Positions 23,010 through 33,593 of a stretch of 64,000 nucleotides of DNA are shown piece after piece (position 1 is the first letter of the stretch; the number at the start of each line of letters is the position of its first letter). Source of the stretch: Gnetum montanum (taxonomy: Eukaryota > Streptophyta > Gnetopsida > Gnetales > Gnetaceae); contig MNCI01003660.1 of assembly GCA_015680685.1 (NCBI GenBank), positions 1,427,065-1,491,064 of the forward strand, written 5' to 3'. A program made the position numbers and the translations under genes. Below the pieces are notes generated by a model. The model was not told the DNA's origin. It was given only the letters and a program-made list of their open reading frames with translations, and searched no databases.

Positions 23010-25476
23010 AGCATCACAGTGTAGATCCAAGGTGGCATTTGGTTTGAAGGGCACTTGAAGGTATTTGATGCAGATGATGATGGTACTAGAGATGTAGGGC
23101 AATGAGTCATACTAGTTTGTGAGGGTTGAAGAGGATTATTGGGTCAAAATAAGGGTCTTTTTCTAAATTGATTGTCTAAACCACTTAACTAGAAAGTCAT
23201 TTGTGAATGTATAGCCCTCATAGTAATTCATTGTTGTGGTTGTGGAGGAATCTCACTCTGCATGGATGGAGCAAGAGGTAACTAGATTGAGGGTAGAGGT
23301 GTGTGTGCAAATAGATGTAGAGGATGGTATGGATATGGGTTTTCTCTTTTAGTAAATGGTGAATGTTTTCAATGATACTCTAGAGGGTAATAGTGATGCT
23401 GAAATGAGGTATGACTTGGAAAACTTCACATGGAGATGGGTTGCTAAACATAGTACCTATATGGATTTGGTTACTTGTAAGGGTACTACTACCTTGGTGG
23501 TGCCATTTCCTATGATTTTGGTTGATACCATTGTTGGTATTGCTCATATGGTTTTGGTGGAGCTCCACTTGGATAATAAGCCTGGTGATGTCGGTGGAAC
23601 TACCATGGATTTTCCTATGGATAAATAAATCATTTGGGTTCCTACCTACATGTTAGTCGAGGATTCAATGCATACACCCCAAACTCTTATAAGTGTGATA
23701 CCATAGGGCAACATCCCTTTGGATGTTCATATTGACAAATGTCACAACTAGTTTCATCATTAGAGTTGGTTTCCACAGCTTCCTCTATGGTAGTAGCTTT
23801 GCCCTCACCTCTTTGGTAGGCACATTTAGCTTCTTTTCACCTCCTACGATTACGATCACTATTTTTCTTTTTGGATTCTTCAACAATCTTCATAGTAGTT
23901 TGGAATTTTTCATCAAAGGAATCCCATAATTTATCAACCTTTACCGAAATATTAGAAATAGATTTTTGGATAGGAAATACTTTCCTATTTACCACTTCAT
24001 TAATTGCTAACTTCATTTCATCACAAAATCGGACCTCTCATTTCCTGATGGGAGGATCCCTATTATATTCTTTTTCACTTTCCCTTTTTTGCAACTCACA
24101 TTCTTCTTTTGCTACTTACTCAATTAGTCTTTGGATATGATTAACTCTTAGTTTAGATAATCTTCCTTGGCATACATCCCAAGTGTTCTTCTAGTTTCTG
24201 TTCTAAGCCCATCTATGATGTGGTGAAGTTATTCCCTCTGAGAATAATCATGGCTAGGGCATTGGTGTAAGAGTGAATAGTATCTACCCATGGTGGCATC
24301 CAAGGGTTCATGTGTTCCCTATTTCTAGCCTTGGATTTTCCTTCTTAGATTAGATAGTTTGGAGTATGTATAGTATTTATCATTAAACAATTCTAATATG
24401 GTACTCCATCAGTGAATGGATTTCAATTCCAAGGACCAGTACCAATTCTTAGCTTCTTTAATGAGTGTCTTGGGGAAAAGCTTGAGTTTTTTCTAGTCAT
24501 TTTCAATGTTCTGTAAGGCATAGGCATCATGCAAAGCTTGTAGATGATTTTGTGGATCAAAATTATATCCCCCTAAAATATTGTAATATTATTCATATCT
24601 AAGCGCTTGATTTAACTATCTTTCATATGCTTGGTTAGAATTCTAACTACCTTTGCAATGTTAAGCATACTTCTAGTTGAAAATAGAGGTTCCTCATCAT
24701 GATTTTGTTGATGATGTCAATGATGGTTCCTACCACCTCTACATTCTTGATGGCATCGACTAGCATTATTGTCTTATTGATCACCTTCATCACAATTATT
24801 TTGATGGTGGCTTCTATGAGAACCAGTAGATGTAGAGGAATGTTCAAAATTCGATGAAGAGGATGGAGAGGAAGGTGGACCACCACTGCCACTATGCTGT
24901 CTACCACCACATTTCTACTCATTATCATCATCATCCTTAGATCCCTTGCTATTGTGATGTTTACCCAAGTCCCTACCCTGATTGTCACTTTTTCCTGAAT
25001 CTAGTTTATGAATAGTTGATCCCAGGTTCAAGGTCACATCCTCATTATCAATAATAGAGGGTGGATAATCTTCAGGTTGAGAACCTTCAAAGGGATGATC
25101 CTCATTGTCATCTTGATCTAATAGGAATAAGGGATTAGTGAAATGTTTCTCCTTTGTAGCCTCATGGTACTCCTCCTAATGTATCTCTCTTGCATTGTGT
25201 TTTAATGGGATAATAGTCCCAAGTTTCATAACCATTCACAATGTATTCCTTGTGAAGATCTAGAATGTCCAACTTAAGAATTTGCAATAGCATTTCTGGT
25301 ATAGATTGATTGGGGGGCAATATGATGTTGCCCTCCATATCACACTATCACAACTATTCATCTTGAGGTAGGATTAAGGTGAAGTCCAATACATACTCAT
25401 CTGGATGAGTGTATACCACTTTGCACTCCTATGGGATTGATGGTTTGACATCTTTATTCTTGTGAGAAGAAGACAT
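23010..25476 (-). pseudogene. gag: Element D gag, broken
   Basis: The ATG at 25476-25474 gives MSSSHKNKDVKPSIP, the same start as B (MSSSH). It is followed by HPDEYVLDFTLILPQDE, a Gly/Ser/His-rich linker (about 24960-24690), and the Retrotrans_gag-like core (24640-24200: HLQALHDAYALQNIEND, AKNWYWSLELKSIH). A complete zinc-knuckle variant CDICQYEHPKGCC lies at 23746-23708, then a Pro/His/Tyr-rich tail into protease. Several stops at expected Gln or Trp codons break the frame. Confidence 0.78.
23708..23746 (-). other. Variant zinc knuckle in element D gag, both Cys present
   Basis: CDICQYEHPKGCC fits C-x2-C-x3-H-x4-C, one residue shorter between Cys-2 and His than the standard knuckle. D keeps the Cys that is Phe in B, C and E. 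Confidence 0.65.
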
Positions 25477-25608
25477 TTTGCAAAACAAATAAAATTATTT
25501 ATGTGCTTAGTAGTTATCTATCATGTGAAAGTGATGTTAACCTTGAGTTCATCCAACGATATTAATAATGTTCACTAATCCTAGATAGCACACGTTCAAT
25601 AAACAAAT

Positions 25609-25626
25609 TCCTTGATAATGGCACCA
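25609..25626 (-). promoter_or_regulatory. Element D primer-binding site, tRNA-Asp type
   Basis: The minus strand reads TGGTGCCATTATCAAGGA next to the LTR. All differences from the tRNA-Asp complement TGGCGCCGTTGCCGGGGA are C/T or G/A transitions. Confidence 0.75.
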
Positions 25627-25627
25627 A

Positions 25628-26511
25628 TGATGAGTGGTGAGGTAACCCTACACCCAAGCATACGAATCACAAAGCATTCACATGCAATTCAATCAAATTC
25701 TGTGGACTTTATAGCTTCTAGTACACTAGTCTTCTAGGTAGTGAACCTTACCCTAAGGTCATTCATTGTCTTTCCAATTACACTTGTGACACACATCGTA
25801 TGGTTAAGTGTAATTGGGGAATATGATTTTTATAGTTTTATGTTTTATAGTCCTAATGCTTAAATAGAGAGAAAGACAAGGCAATTTAATGGCTAATCCA
25901 ATGTAACTAACCTACTAATCTTTGGCTAGTCCTAACATAAGTGTCCAGTCCCACTTTTCGTACACATCTTGAACCCACATATCCACTACTAAGTTACCAA
26001 GCACTATGCTATTGGGCATACCAAGCAATAACGTTGTTGGAATTACCAAGCGAATACATGTTACACTTGAAGCGGTCGTACTTATGTATTTAATTTATCT
26101 AACTTATCTTGCTTAATTATTTAATTAACTTAAGTACCAAAAAATATTGAATATGTAATTGAAAACATTAAATTCATAAATAAAATATTTAATCTATCTA
26201 GAATGTTGCAAGGTTTATTAGAAAGCTCATCTAAATTACCGCACACACTATTGTGCTTAGGTACAACAATGCTCAAATAAAAATTTGTATACTCAATGAC
26301 TCCTACTGTGGGCACTCGAGAGAAATATTCTAACTTTCAAATAAACAAATTAAAATGTCTCTACTACTACTAAAATTTGATTGCCATAAATGCAGCTAGT
26401 GGATGCATATTTATAGCTAGGAAGTGGACGCTACGTTCCTAGGGCCTTGTCAATGCATGAAATGATGCATCGATGGGGCCTCATTGACGTAACCAAAAAC
26501 ATGACTCATCA
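25628..26511 (-). repeat. Element D 5' LTR (family of element A)
   Basis: The 884-bp LTR (plus strand TGATGAGTGG...CATGACTCATCA) has a minus-strand TATA box at 26408-26415. It aligns with A's LTRs along its length, for example the CTTCTAGGTAGTGAACC segment and the GACTCATCA end. U3 (26435-26490) carries TCAATGCATGAAATGATGCATCGATG type repeats (split here from a longer run). Confidence 0.85.
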
Positions 26512-26534
26512 CTGCTTAAATAAGAAACCCTTTA
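26512..26534. other. Flank of element D
   Basis: CTGCT at 26512-26516 is the presumed target-duplication half of D; no second copy was found because D's 3' end is deleted. Confidence 0.4.
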
Positions 26535-27060
26535 GATACTTAATTTATTGTGTGTATGAACTATAAGAATTTAACAAATAAGGATTTATGTCATAGAATA
26601 TTATTGGAAATATTATATTAATTTGTACTGTCACTATTAAAATTCACAAAAATTGTAAAAATAATCACTATATGTGAAGGTTATTCATTTGTGCATTCTA
26701 CATATACTACATGTTTTCAAAGTGATTCTAGACATGGATTTAGTTTCTCTTTATTTTTTGAGGTTGCTCAAATGAGTAACTCTTCAGATAGTCAATTCAT
26801 TATGTTTATGAACTATAAAAATTTAGCAAATGAGGATTCATATTATAGAATCTTATTGAAAATATTATATTTATTTGCACTCTCACTATTGAAATTCATG
26901 AAAATTATGAAAATAATCACTATATGTGAAGATTGCATGTCCATGCATCCTCTAAATACCATACTTTGATTCACTTTATATTTGTTTTTTGAAATTTCTC
27001 AAATGAGAAATTCTTAATATAATGTATAACTTATTTTTTAGAACTATAAAATGGAACCTT
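26535..27060. repeat. Tandem repeat, ~252-bp unit, two copies and the start of a third
   Basis: The marker GAACTATAA occurs at 26558, 26810 and 27041, giving periods of 252 and 231. The units share segments such as AATAATCACTATATGTGAAG and TTTGAGGTTGCTCAAATGAG (second copy TTTGAAATTTCTCAAATGAG). No coding potential is conserved between the copies. Confidence 0.7.
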
Positions 27061-27449
27061 TAAGAAAAATTTGAAAAAATTAATGGGTGGCTTGGCCAAG
27101 AAACCCTCATTAACACCTATTCTGTGTGTGTTATATATATATATAAATTGAAATAGGCAAATAACTTGAATGCAAATTTGTTTTATAGTTTTTTAAAGGA
27201 AAGAGTGAATATATTTTGATATTCATAAATTGTATCTTTAGAATAGTTTCTATGGATTAAATTAGATAAACCCTATTTTCATCCAAACTTTTTCCTAGTA
27301 GATTATAATTTTAATGTTCTTAAATTATCTTATAGTAATTTATTTAACCAATTAAATTTGATAAAGGCTATTAATTTTTAAACATTTTCATTAATGGTTA
27401 TTTTAAAAAAAATATTATCTCATAAAATTTTTTTTAACCAATTAAATTG
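27061..27449. other. AT-rich interval, no feature
   Basis: Low-complexity AT-rich DNA with a (TA)n stretch near 27133-27145. No gene, LTR or tandem array seen. Confidence 0.5.
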
Positions 27450-27576
27450 NNNNNNNNNNNNNNNNNNNNNNNNNNNNNNNNNNNNNNNNNNNNNNNNNNN
27501 NNNNNNNNNNNNNNNNNNNNNNNNNNNNNNNNNNNNNNNNNNNNNNNNNNNNNNNNNNNNNNNNNNNNNNNNNNNN
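27450..27576. other. Assembly gap (127 N)
   Basis: A run of N is flanked on both sides by the same 22 bases, eight T followed by AACCAATTAAATTG (27428-27449 and 27577-27598). Any ORF crossing it is meaningless. Confidence 0.98.
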
Positions 27577-27989
27577 TTTTTTTTAACCAATTAAATTGCA
27601 TATCAAATGTTATTTTCCTCTCTTTTTAGTAATCAATTTAAATTTTCAAATACCAAAATATGATGATACCTAGGTAGTTTTAATTTGATAAAAAATAATA
27701 GATAGTTAGTCCTAGAACAATGATAAATAGATCCTAAGAACTATGTAATGTAATTTAAAACTCAAAAAAAGTTTCTATAAATTATGGAAAATATCATGAT
27801 AGAGAGTATGACATAGGATATTGACAAATAGATCTCATGAAATCAATAATGACTATGTAAATTACCATATTTGTAGAAGTCAAAATAAATGATGATCAAT
27901 ATGAAATAAACTTACCATGTTGTAGAGATCAAAATGAGTGACAAGAAAAGGAATCCTAGCATAGAAAGATAGTAGAGGAGGAAATATTA
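27577..27989. other. AT-rich interval, no feature
   Basis: No gene or repeat array recognised. Confidence 0.45.
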
Positions 27990-28205
27990 CTTTGAAATAA
28001 TAGCATCATAACATATATATCAATTGGTTGTTTAGCTTATAGAGAGTATAGCAAATTAATGTGAAATAATAGCATCACAACACATATATATTAATTAGTA
28101 TTTTAATTTATAAAAAGCACAACAAATTAATGTGAAAAAAAAGCATCAAAGAATATATATCAATTGGTAATATAGTTTACCAAAATCATGCAAATTGACA
28201 AGTCA
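27990..28205. repeat. Tandem repeat, ~70-bp unit, three copies
   Basis: The marker GAAATAATAGCATCA recurs at 27994 and 28063 and, altered, at 28134 (periods 69 and 71). Each is followed by an AT-rich segment ending CAAATTAATGTG. Confidence 0.7.
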
Positions 28206-30449
28206 ATAAACCTTTCCCTGATGATAAAAAGAAAAGTTGATTGTAATGATGTAAAGTTGATTTATGTAATTACATAACCTCCATGAGTCCTAATTACAAT
28301 TGAGATAATTATTTAATTTATCTAAATTAAGTTAATTTAATTATCCTTGATCTTCAATTAACACTAGAAAATCTTATAAATGTAATTCACATTTTCAAAG
28401 AGGTATTTAATCATTTTAAACTAGGTTTGGTGTGAAGATGATCCATGAAAGTTTGGAGATAGCTTGATATTATATCAAATTACTTTATTTAATTGCAAGT
28501 ATGTAGCCCATTTGTGAGACAATTCATGGGTGCAAGAAACATGCATCCCTACCAAGGGAGGTGGTAGGCAAGGATTAGTTGGTAGGCAAGGATTAGAAGA
28601 GATAACATCTCTAAGGACATTTATCTTAGAACTTTCTATGAGCTCTACATTGAACTTTTTATATTATTCCTATACTATTTGATAATTAATTAGAAAAAAT
28701 TAAATGTACCCTATATAAAATTTGCATCAAGTAAGAAATAAGTAGTAGAGGCTTATGACGTAGTAGCAATAATGCTAAAGGGCTTAAATGCAGTTACTAA
28801 TTTTCATGCCAGTTGCTATAACCTTGAAAGAATAGGATGGATAGTTCTCCTAGCCATCTCTTTGTTTATAGAAAAAAAAGCCCATATGAGCCTTAAAACC
28901 AAAAACACATTGATTCATTTCCTTCTCATATTAATAAGAACTAAATTCCTTGAATAGGAAAAGGTAAGAAGACACAAACATCCTCTAATAACCATCCTCT
29001 TGTTTCTATCTTATGATGAACTTTATAGCTTACCAACTATAAACATTAAGCATTATATTAAACCAAATCTCTATCTAATTTATTTCCTTTTGATAATGTA
29101 TTTAACAACAATATTCATCCTCAAATTATAATCTTAGGCTAGTGCAAGCAATCACATTAGACATAAACATATTATATTATTTTCACAATACATTGCTTTT
29201 GTAGCATGTTGTTGCTTCTCTTTAGGCTACAGAGAGATAGAAGTTAAATATTATCGATTTCTTTAGCTAATAATCTTCTTCATAGTTATTCGATAAGCCA
29301 CCTACCTATGTCTTCTTTGGACCTATTATTTTTTCTAAATTCATTTGTCATCCTTGAATGGGTATGGAGAAATTTTTAGTAAAGTATTTTAGTGTCTACA
29401 TAGTTCCTATAGAAACCCTTATCTATGTAGGATATCTTTGAAAGCCCTAAATTTCTTTATTAGTGGGATGTGCAATTTTATTATTAAATTTATCATCCGT
29501 AATAAAAATTTCAATTTTTATGAATTCTTGAAATGAAAAAATGCTAAAGTCCTATCAAATGAAAAAATGGTACAAAAATTTGAGAGAAACCGATTCTAAT
29601 TTGCAAATTGGAAATCAAAACCTAAACCCTAGTAAAAATTTAAAGGAGAATTCATACTTGATAATTTAAAATAGTGATAATTCATACCTAAACCTTGATA
29701 AAGAGGAGGATCATGAGGATCACAAGCACCACCATCATAACATAGGGAATCCACTGCCATAAGCAGCACCACTACAAGCATGACAACCACAACAAAAGCA
29801 CTACCACATAAGCACCACCATTGATATTTCTAATATGTATTTAAACTATTGCATCATAGCATGAATAATCCACTATTGCATAATGTTGGAGTGCATAAAA
29901 TATTAAGTAATAAAAAATGACATCATTTCATTTTTTGTAGAATTATGAGTTGGAGTACATAAACTATTACTAAAAGTGCTTCTCCTGATTTTCTTATTTT
30001 AATTTTTAAAAATACACTAGTTGATCTACATGTCCTATAGATTTTGTATTAGACCTTGTCTTCTTAGAGATGGATTTTTAACTTCTATAAAGATACTTAC
30101 ATTTTAAAATGTTAATTATAGGAATTTAATTTGATGTGAGATTAATTAATAAATACTAAAATTTTTAATATTAATAATGCAAATGGAAATGGAAATGCCT
30201 AATTACTTTGTTGTGAGCACAAAGGATATATATCAAAAAATATTTTTTATTGCAAGCCTTTAACATGGTCATTATTGGTCTTGAACTCCTACTTAAATAA
30301 ATGTAACAAGGATACTCTCACAATTCACTCATCTAAGAAGCCACATCTTCAGTGTGATGACATCATGAGAACTAACCCTAGTTCATGGATTAGGATGAAA
30401 ACTAATAATGAAAATCATAAAATTGTTGAATCATTAGCATAAGCATTTG
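28206..30449. other. AT-rich interval, no recognisable gene
   Basis: No ORF over about 60 codons matches a known family. Minor features are a duplicated TTGGTAGGCAAGGATTA word at about 28562-28600 and a CAC/CAA-rich stretch at about 29715-29825. Confidence 0.45.
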
Positions 30450-31980
30450 ATACAAAGTTGATTCATCCCATTCTTTGGGCAACGCAAGGCATCATGTGGT
30501 CAATCCCCATGTATCTAGATAATAGGAAATACATATTTAATACATGCTAGTAGGTTGGAATACTAAGTAAAATCTTTCTAGTATGATCTTATCTATGACT
30601 AGATACACCCAAGACATGTTTAATAGGTAACATCAAACCCTAGATTCTCAAAAATTGCTCTTGCATGCTACTGGATTGAGATACCACGTATCCTCTTCAC
30701 AAGATGATTTTTTCTATGACTAGGTATACCCAAGATATGTTTGATAGCCAACATGAAATCCTAGATTCTCTAAACTTGCTCTTGCATTCATAATAGTATA
30801 TGAGCATTTAAAATAAATGCTAAATCATCCCATCATTAGGACAACCCAAGGCATCATGTGGTCAATTCCCATGTATCTGGATAATGTGAAGTACATATTT
30901 AATGCATGCTAGTGGGTTGGAATATTAAGTAACCTCTTTCTAGTATGATTTTTTCTATGACTAGGTACATCCAAGACACATTTAATAGTTAGCATGAAAT
31001 CCTAGATTCTCCAAAACCACTACTCTTGCTTGCTAGTGGGTTGGGATACTAAGTATCCTCTTCACAGGAAGATCTTGTCTATGACTAAATATAACCAAGA
31101 CATGTTTAATAGCAAACATGAAATTCTATATTCTCAAAAACTACTCTTGCATGCATTTAAAGTATATGAGCATTTAAAATACATGTCAAATAATATCATC
31201 CTTGGGAAAACCAAAGGCATCATGTGATCAACCCCCATATATTTGGACAACATGAAGTACATATGTAATGCATGTTACTAGGTTGATATTAAGTAACTTC
31301 TTCTTAGTGTGATCTTATCTATGACTAGGTATACCCAAGACATTTTTCATAGCTTACATAAAATCTTAGATTCTTTGAACCCCCTCTTGCATGCTAATGG
31401 GTTGGAATACTAAGTATCCTCTTCATAGTATGATCTTTTCTATGACTAAGTATAGCCAAGACATGTTTAATAGCTAACATAGAACCCTAGATTCTCTAAA
31501 ACCATTCTTTCATGCTAGTGGATTATGATACTAAGTATCCTCTTCATAGTATTATCTTGTCTATGATTAGGTACCACCAAGACATGTTTAATGGCTAACA
31601 TGAAATACTAGACTCTCGAAAACTACTCTTACATTCATAAGAGCATATGAGCATTTAAAATACAAGAACACTAACAAACATAAGAGCATGTAAGATTTTA
31701 TGATATAAGATATGTATCAAATCATCCCATCCTTGGTACAATCCAAGGCATCATGTGGTCAACTGCATGTATCTAGACAACATGAAGTACAAATGTAATA
31801 CATGCCACTAAGTTGGGATACTAGGTAGCTTATTCCTAGTATGATCTTGTCTTTGTTTAGGTATATCCAAGACATGTTTAATAGCTAACATGAAATCTTA
31901 TATTCTCTAAAAATACTCTTACATGTATAAGAAAAGATGAGCATTTAAAATACAAGAACACTAAAGACATAATCCAAACC
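30450..31980. repeat. Satellite-like array with ~120-bp monomers in a ~362-bp higher-order unit
   Basis: Monomer type 1, marked by TATGACTAGGTATACCCAAG, occurs at 30594, 30715, 30956, 31080, 31320, 31441, 31562 and 31852. Spacings are 121, 241, 124, 240, 121, 121 and 290. Monomer type 2, marked by GGCATCATGTGGTCAA, occurs at about 30488, 30850, 31216 and 31747. The 362-366-bp spacing of the first three type-2 copies equals three monomers, so the array is a small higher-order repeat, later disturbed by an extra type-1 copy and an insertion near 31640-31700. Confidence 0.8.
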
Positions 31981-32531
31981 CACTATGTGCTTATGATTAT
32001 GTGTTAATAGAAGTAACTTGGATAGAAATAATTCTATAAAATATGCATAATCCTACATTAAAAAGGTGATGATATCGTAAAGAATATGAATGAAAGAATT
32101 TTCACATTCAAAAATTGAATGAGAAATTTTTTATTAAGAACCATCTAACTATTAATCATGATTTGCAGTAGATTTTAATGGTAATAGAGCCACGCTAATT
32201 ACTAAATCTTAAGTTCTAGTAATTAGTGTCACTTAGTCACCATCAAAATCTATCATAGCTCTATAAACATAGTAATCAAGCATAACCAAACCAAGCTCTC
32301 ATTTCATTCATTATTTCATGATCTCTAGGTAGATGAAGACATCATTTTCTTCATCAAAGTCTCATTTCATTTATTGTAGAGCTTTAAATCATGATTTCTA
32401 ATAAGATGGAGACACCATGACCCTAACCCAAGTCTCATATCATTTATCATATATGACATATTTTAACTAAATTAATTTTTAAAACATACATTAAAATTAT
32501 ATTTATATATGATTCATGAATCTTAAAAAAG
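31981..32531. other. AT-rich interval between satellite and element A
   Basis: No gene recognised. Bases 32277-32460 hold two loosely similar copies of a CTCTCATTTCATTCATTATTTC-like segment (given here as a description, about 100 bp apart). Confidence 0.4.
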
Positions 32532-32536
32532 AAAAT
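32532..32536. other. Element A target-site duplication, left copy (AAAAT)
   Basis: AAAAT immediately precedes the LTR TGATGAGTC; the identical AAAAT follows the 3' LTR at 45932-45936. Confidence 0.85.
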
Positions 32537-33441
32537 TGATGAGTCGTAGTTTGGTTGGTTGCATCAACGAGGCCTCGTCGACATGGCCTCATCAACTAGG
32601 CCTTGTCAACAAGGCCTCATCGATGTAGTGTTGGTTTTTGGCTATAAATACGCACTTGCAGCTACATTTATGGTAATAAGAGATTATAGTTGCAATGAAG
32701 CTCTTGTAGTTTTTCCATTTCAAAGTTAAAATTTTCCTCCTGAGTGCCCACAACAGGAGTCATTGAGTGTATGAATCTTTATTCGAGCATTGTTGTACCT
32801 GAGCAGGATAGTGTGTGCAGTAATAAAGATGAGCTTTTTGATAAACCTTGTAGCATTTTGGATAGATTAGCTATTTCATTTATGAATTCAATGTTTTCAA
32901 TTATTTATTAAATGTTTCCAATTGATTATTGAATATTTTCTAGTTATTAAGTTAATGAGGAAATTAAGCAAGATAGATTACACACATAAGTACGACCACT
33001 TCAAGCATAACACATATTTTCTTGGTAATCCTAGTAGCATTATTGATTGGTACACCCAAAAGCATAGCACTTGGTCGCCTAGCAGTGGATACGTGGGTTT
33101 AGGACGTGTACAGAAAGTGGGATCAGAAGCCTATGTTAGGACTAGTTAAATGCTAGTTAATTAGTTAGTTTAAATTAGTTAATCCAATCAATCTTATCTT
33201 CATTCGAACACCAAACCATACAAATACAAAATTATAAAAATTAGATGCCTGAATTACACTTAAACCATACGAGTGTACATCACAAGTGTAATTGGGAAGA
33301 AAACAATTGATCTTAAGGCAAGATTCACTTCCTAGAAGACTAGTGCACCAGAAACGATAAAGTCCACGGAATTCAACCGAATCGTGTATGAATACTTTGT
33401 GATTCATATGGTTGGATGTAGGGGTACCTCGTATCTTATCA
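32537..33441 (+). repeat. Element A 5' LTR
   Basis: The 905-bp LTR is bounded by TG and CA. The TATA box TATAAATA lies at 32643-32650. U3 (32560-32635) is built of repeated GGCCTCATCAAC/GGCCTCGTCGAC words. R/U5 contains CTTGGTAATCCTAG and CTTGGTCGCCTAG repeats (33014-33080). By eye the last ~190 bp differ from the 3' LTR at roughly one base in ten, an approximate figure, which indicates an old insertion. Confidence 0.9.
32560..32650 (+). promoter_or_regulatory. Element A U3 repeat array and TATA box
   Basis: At least four partly overlapping words of the form GGCCTCRTCRAC stand upstream of GTAGTGTTGG and TATAAATA (32643-32650). The matching array in the 3' LTR (45020-45139) has GAGGCC, GTCAATGCAGTGTTGG, then TATAAATA. 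Confidence 0.65.
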
Positions 33442-33442
33442 T

Positions 33443-33460
33443 TGGTGCCATTGTCAAGGA
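33443..33460 (+). promoter_or_regulatory. Element A primer-binding site, tRNA-Asp type
   Basis: TGGTGCCATTGTCAAGGA starts two bases inside the LTR. Against TGGCGCCGTTGCCGGGGA the differences are all C-to-T or G-to-A. Confidence 0.8.
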
Positions 33461-33593
33461 CTTTGTTTGTTGAAACATGTGCTATCTAGGATTAGTGAAT
33501 ATTATTCATATCATTGGATGAACTTAAGGTCAACATCACTTTCAATGACATGTAAACTACTAAGCATACTAATAATTTTATTCATTTTGCAAA

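Larger units (their letters stand above)
19037..26511 (-). mobile_element. Element D: Athila/Tat-like element, 5' LTR and gag-pol, 3' end deleted
   Basis: Minus-strand order is 5' LTR (26511-25628), primer site, gag, protease, RT, RNase H, integrase, pol stop at 19334-19332, then about 290 bp of post-pol spacer that ends inside E's gag. The 3' LTR, the rest of the spacer and any aORF are gone. The LTR is of the same family as that of A. Right flank CTGCT (26512-26516). Confidence 0.8.

Noticed and set aside
11342-26516. D and E as one insertion with a single pair of LTRs
   Set aside because: The two LTRs are of different families, the flanks differ (ACTAA and CTGCT), and there are two gag and two pol segments.
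27394-27629. Two ORFs running through the N gap
   Set aside because: They are translations of undefined bases and have no meaning.
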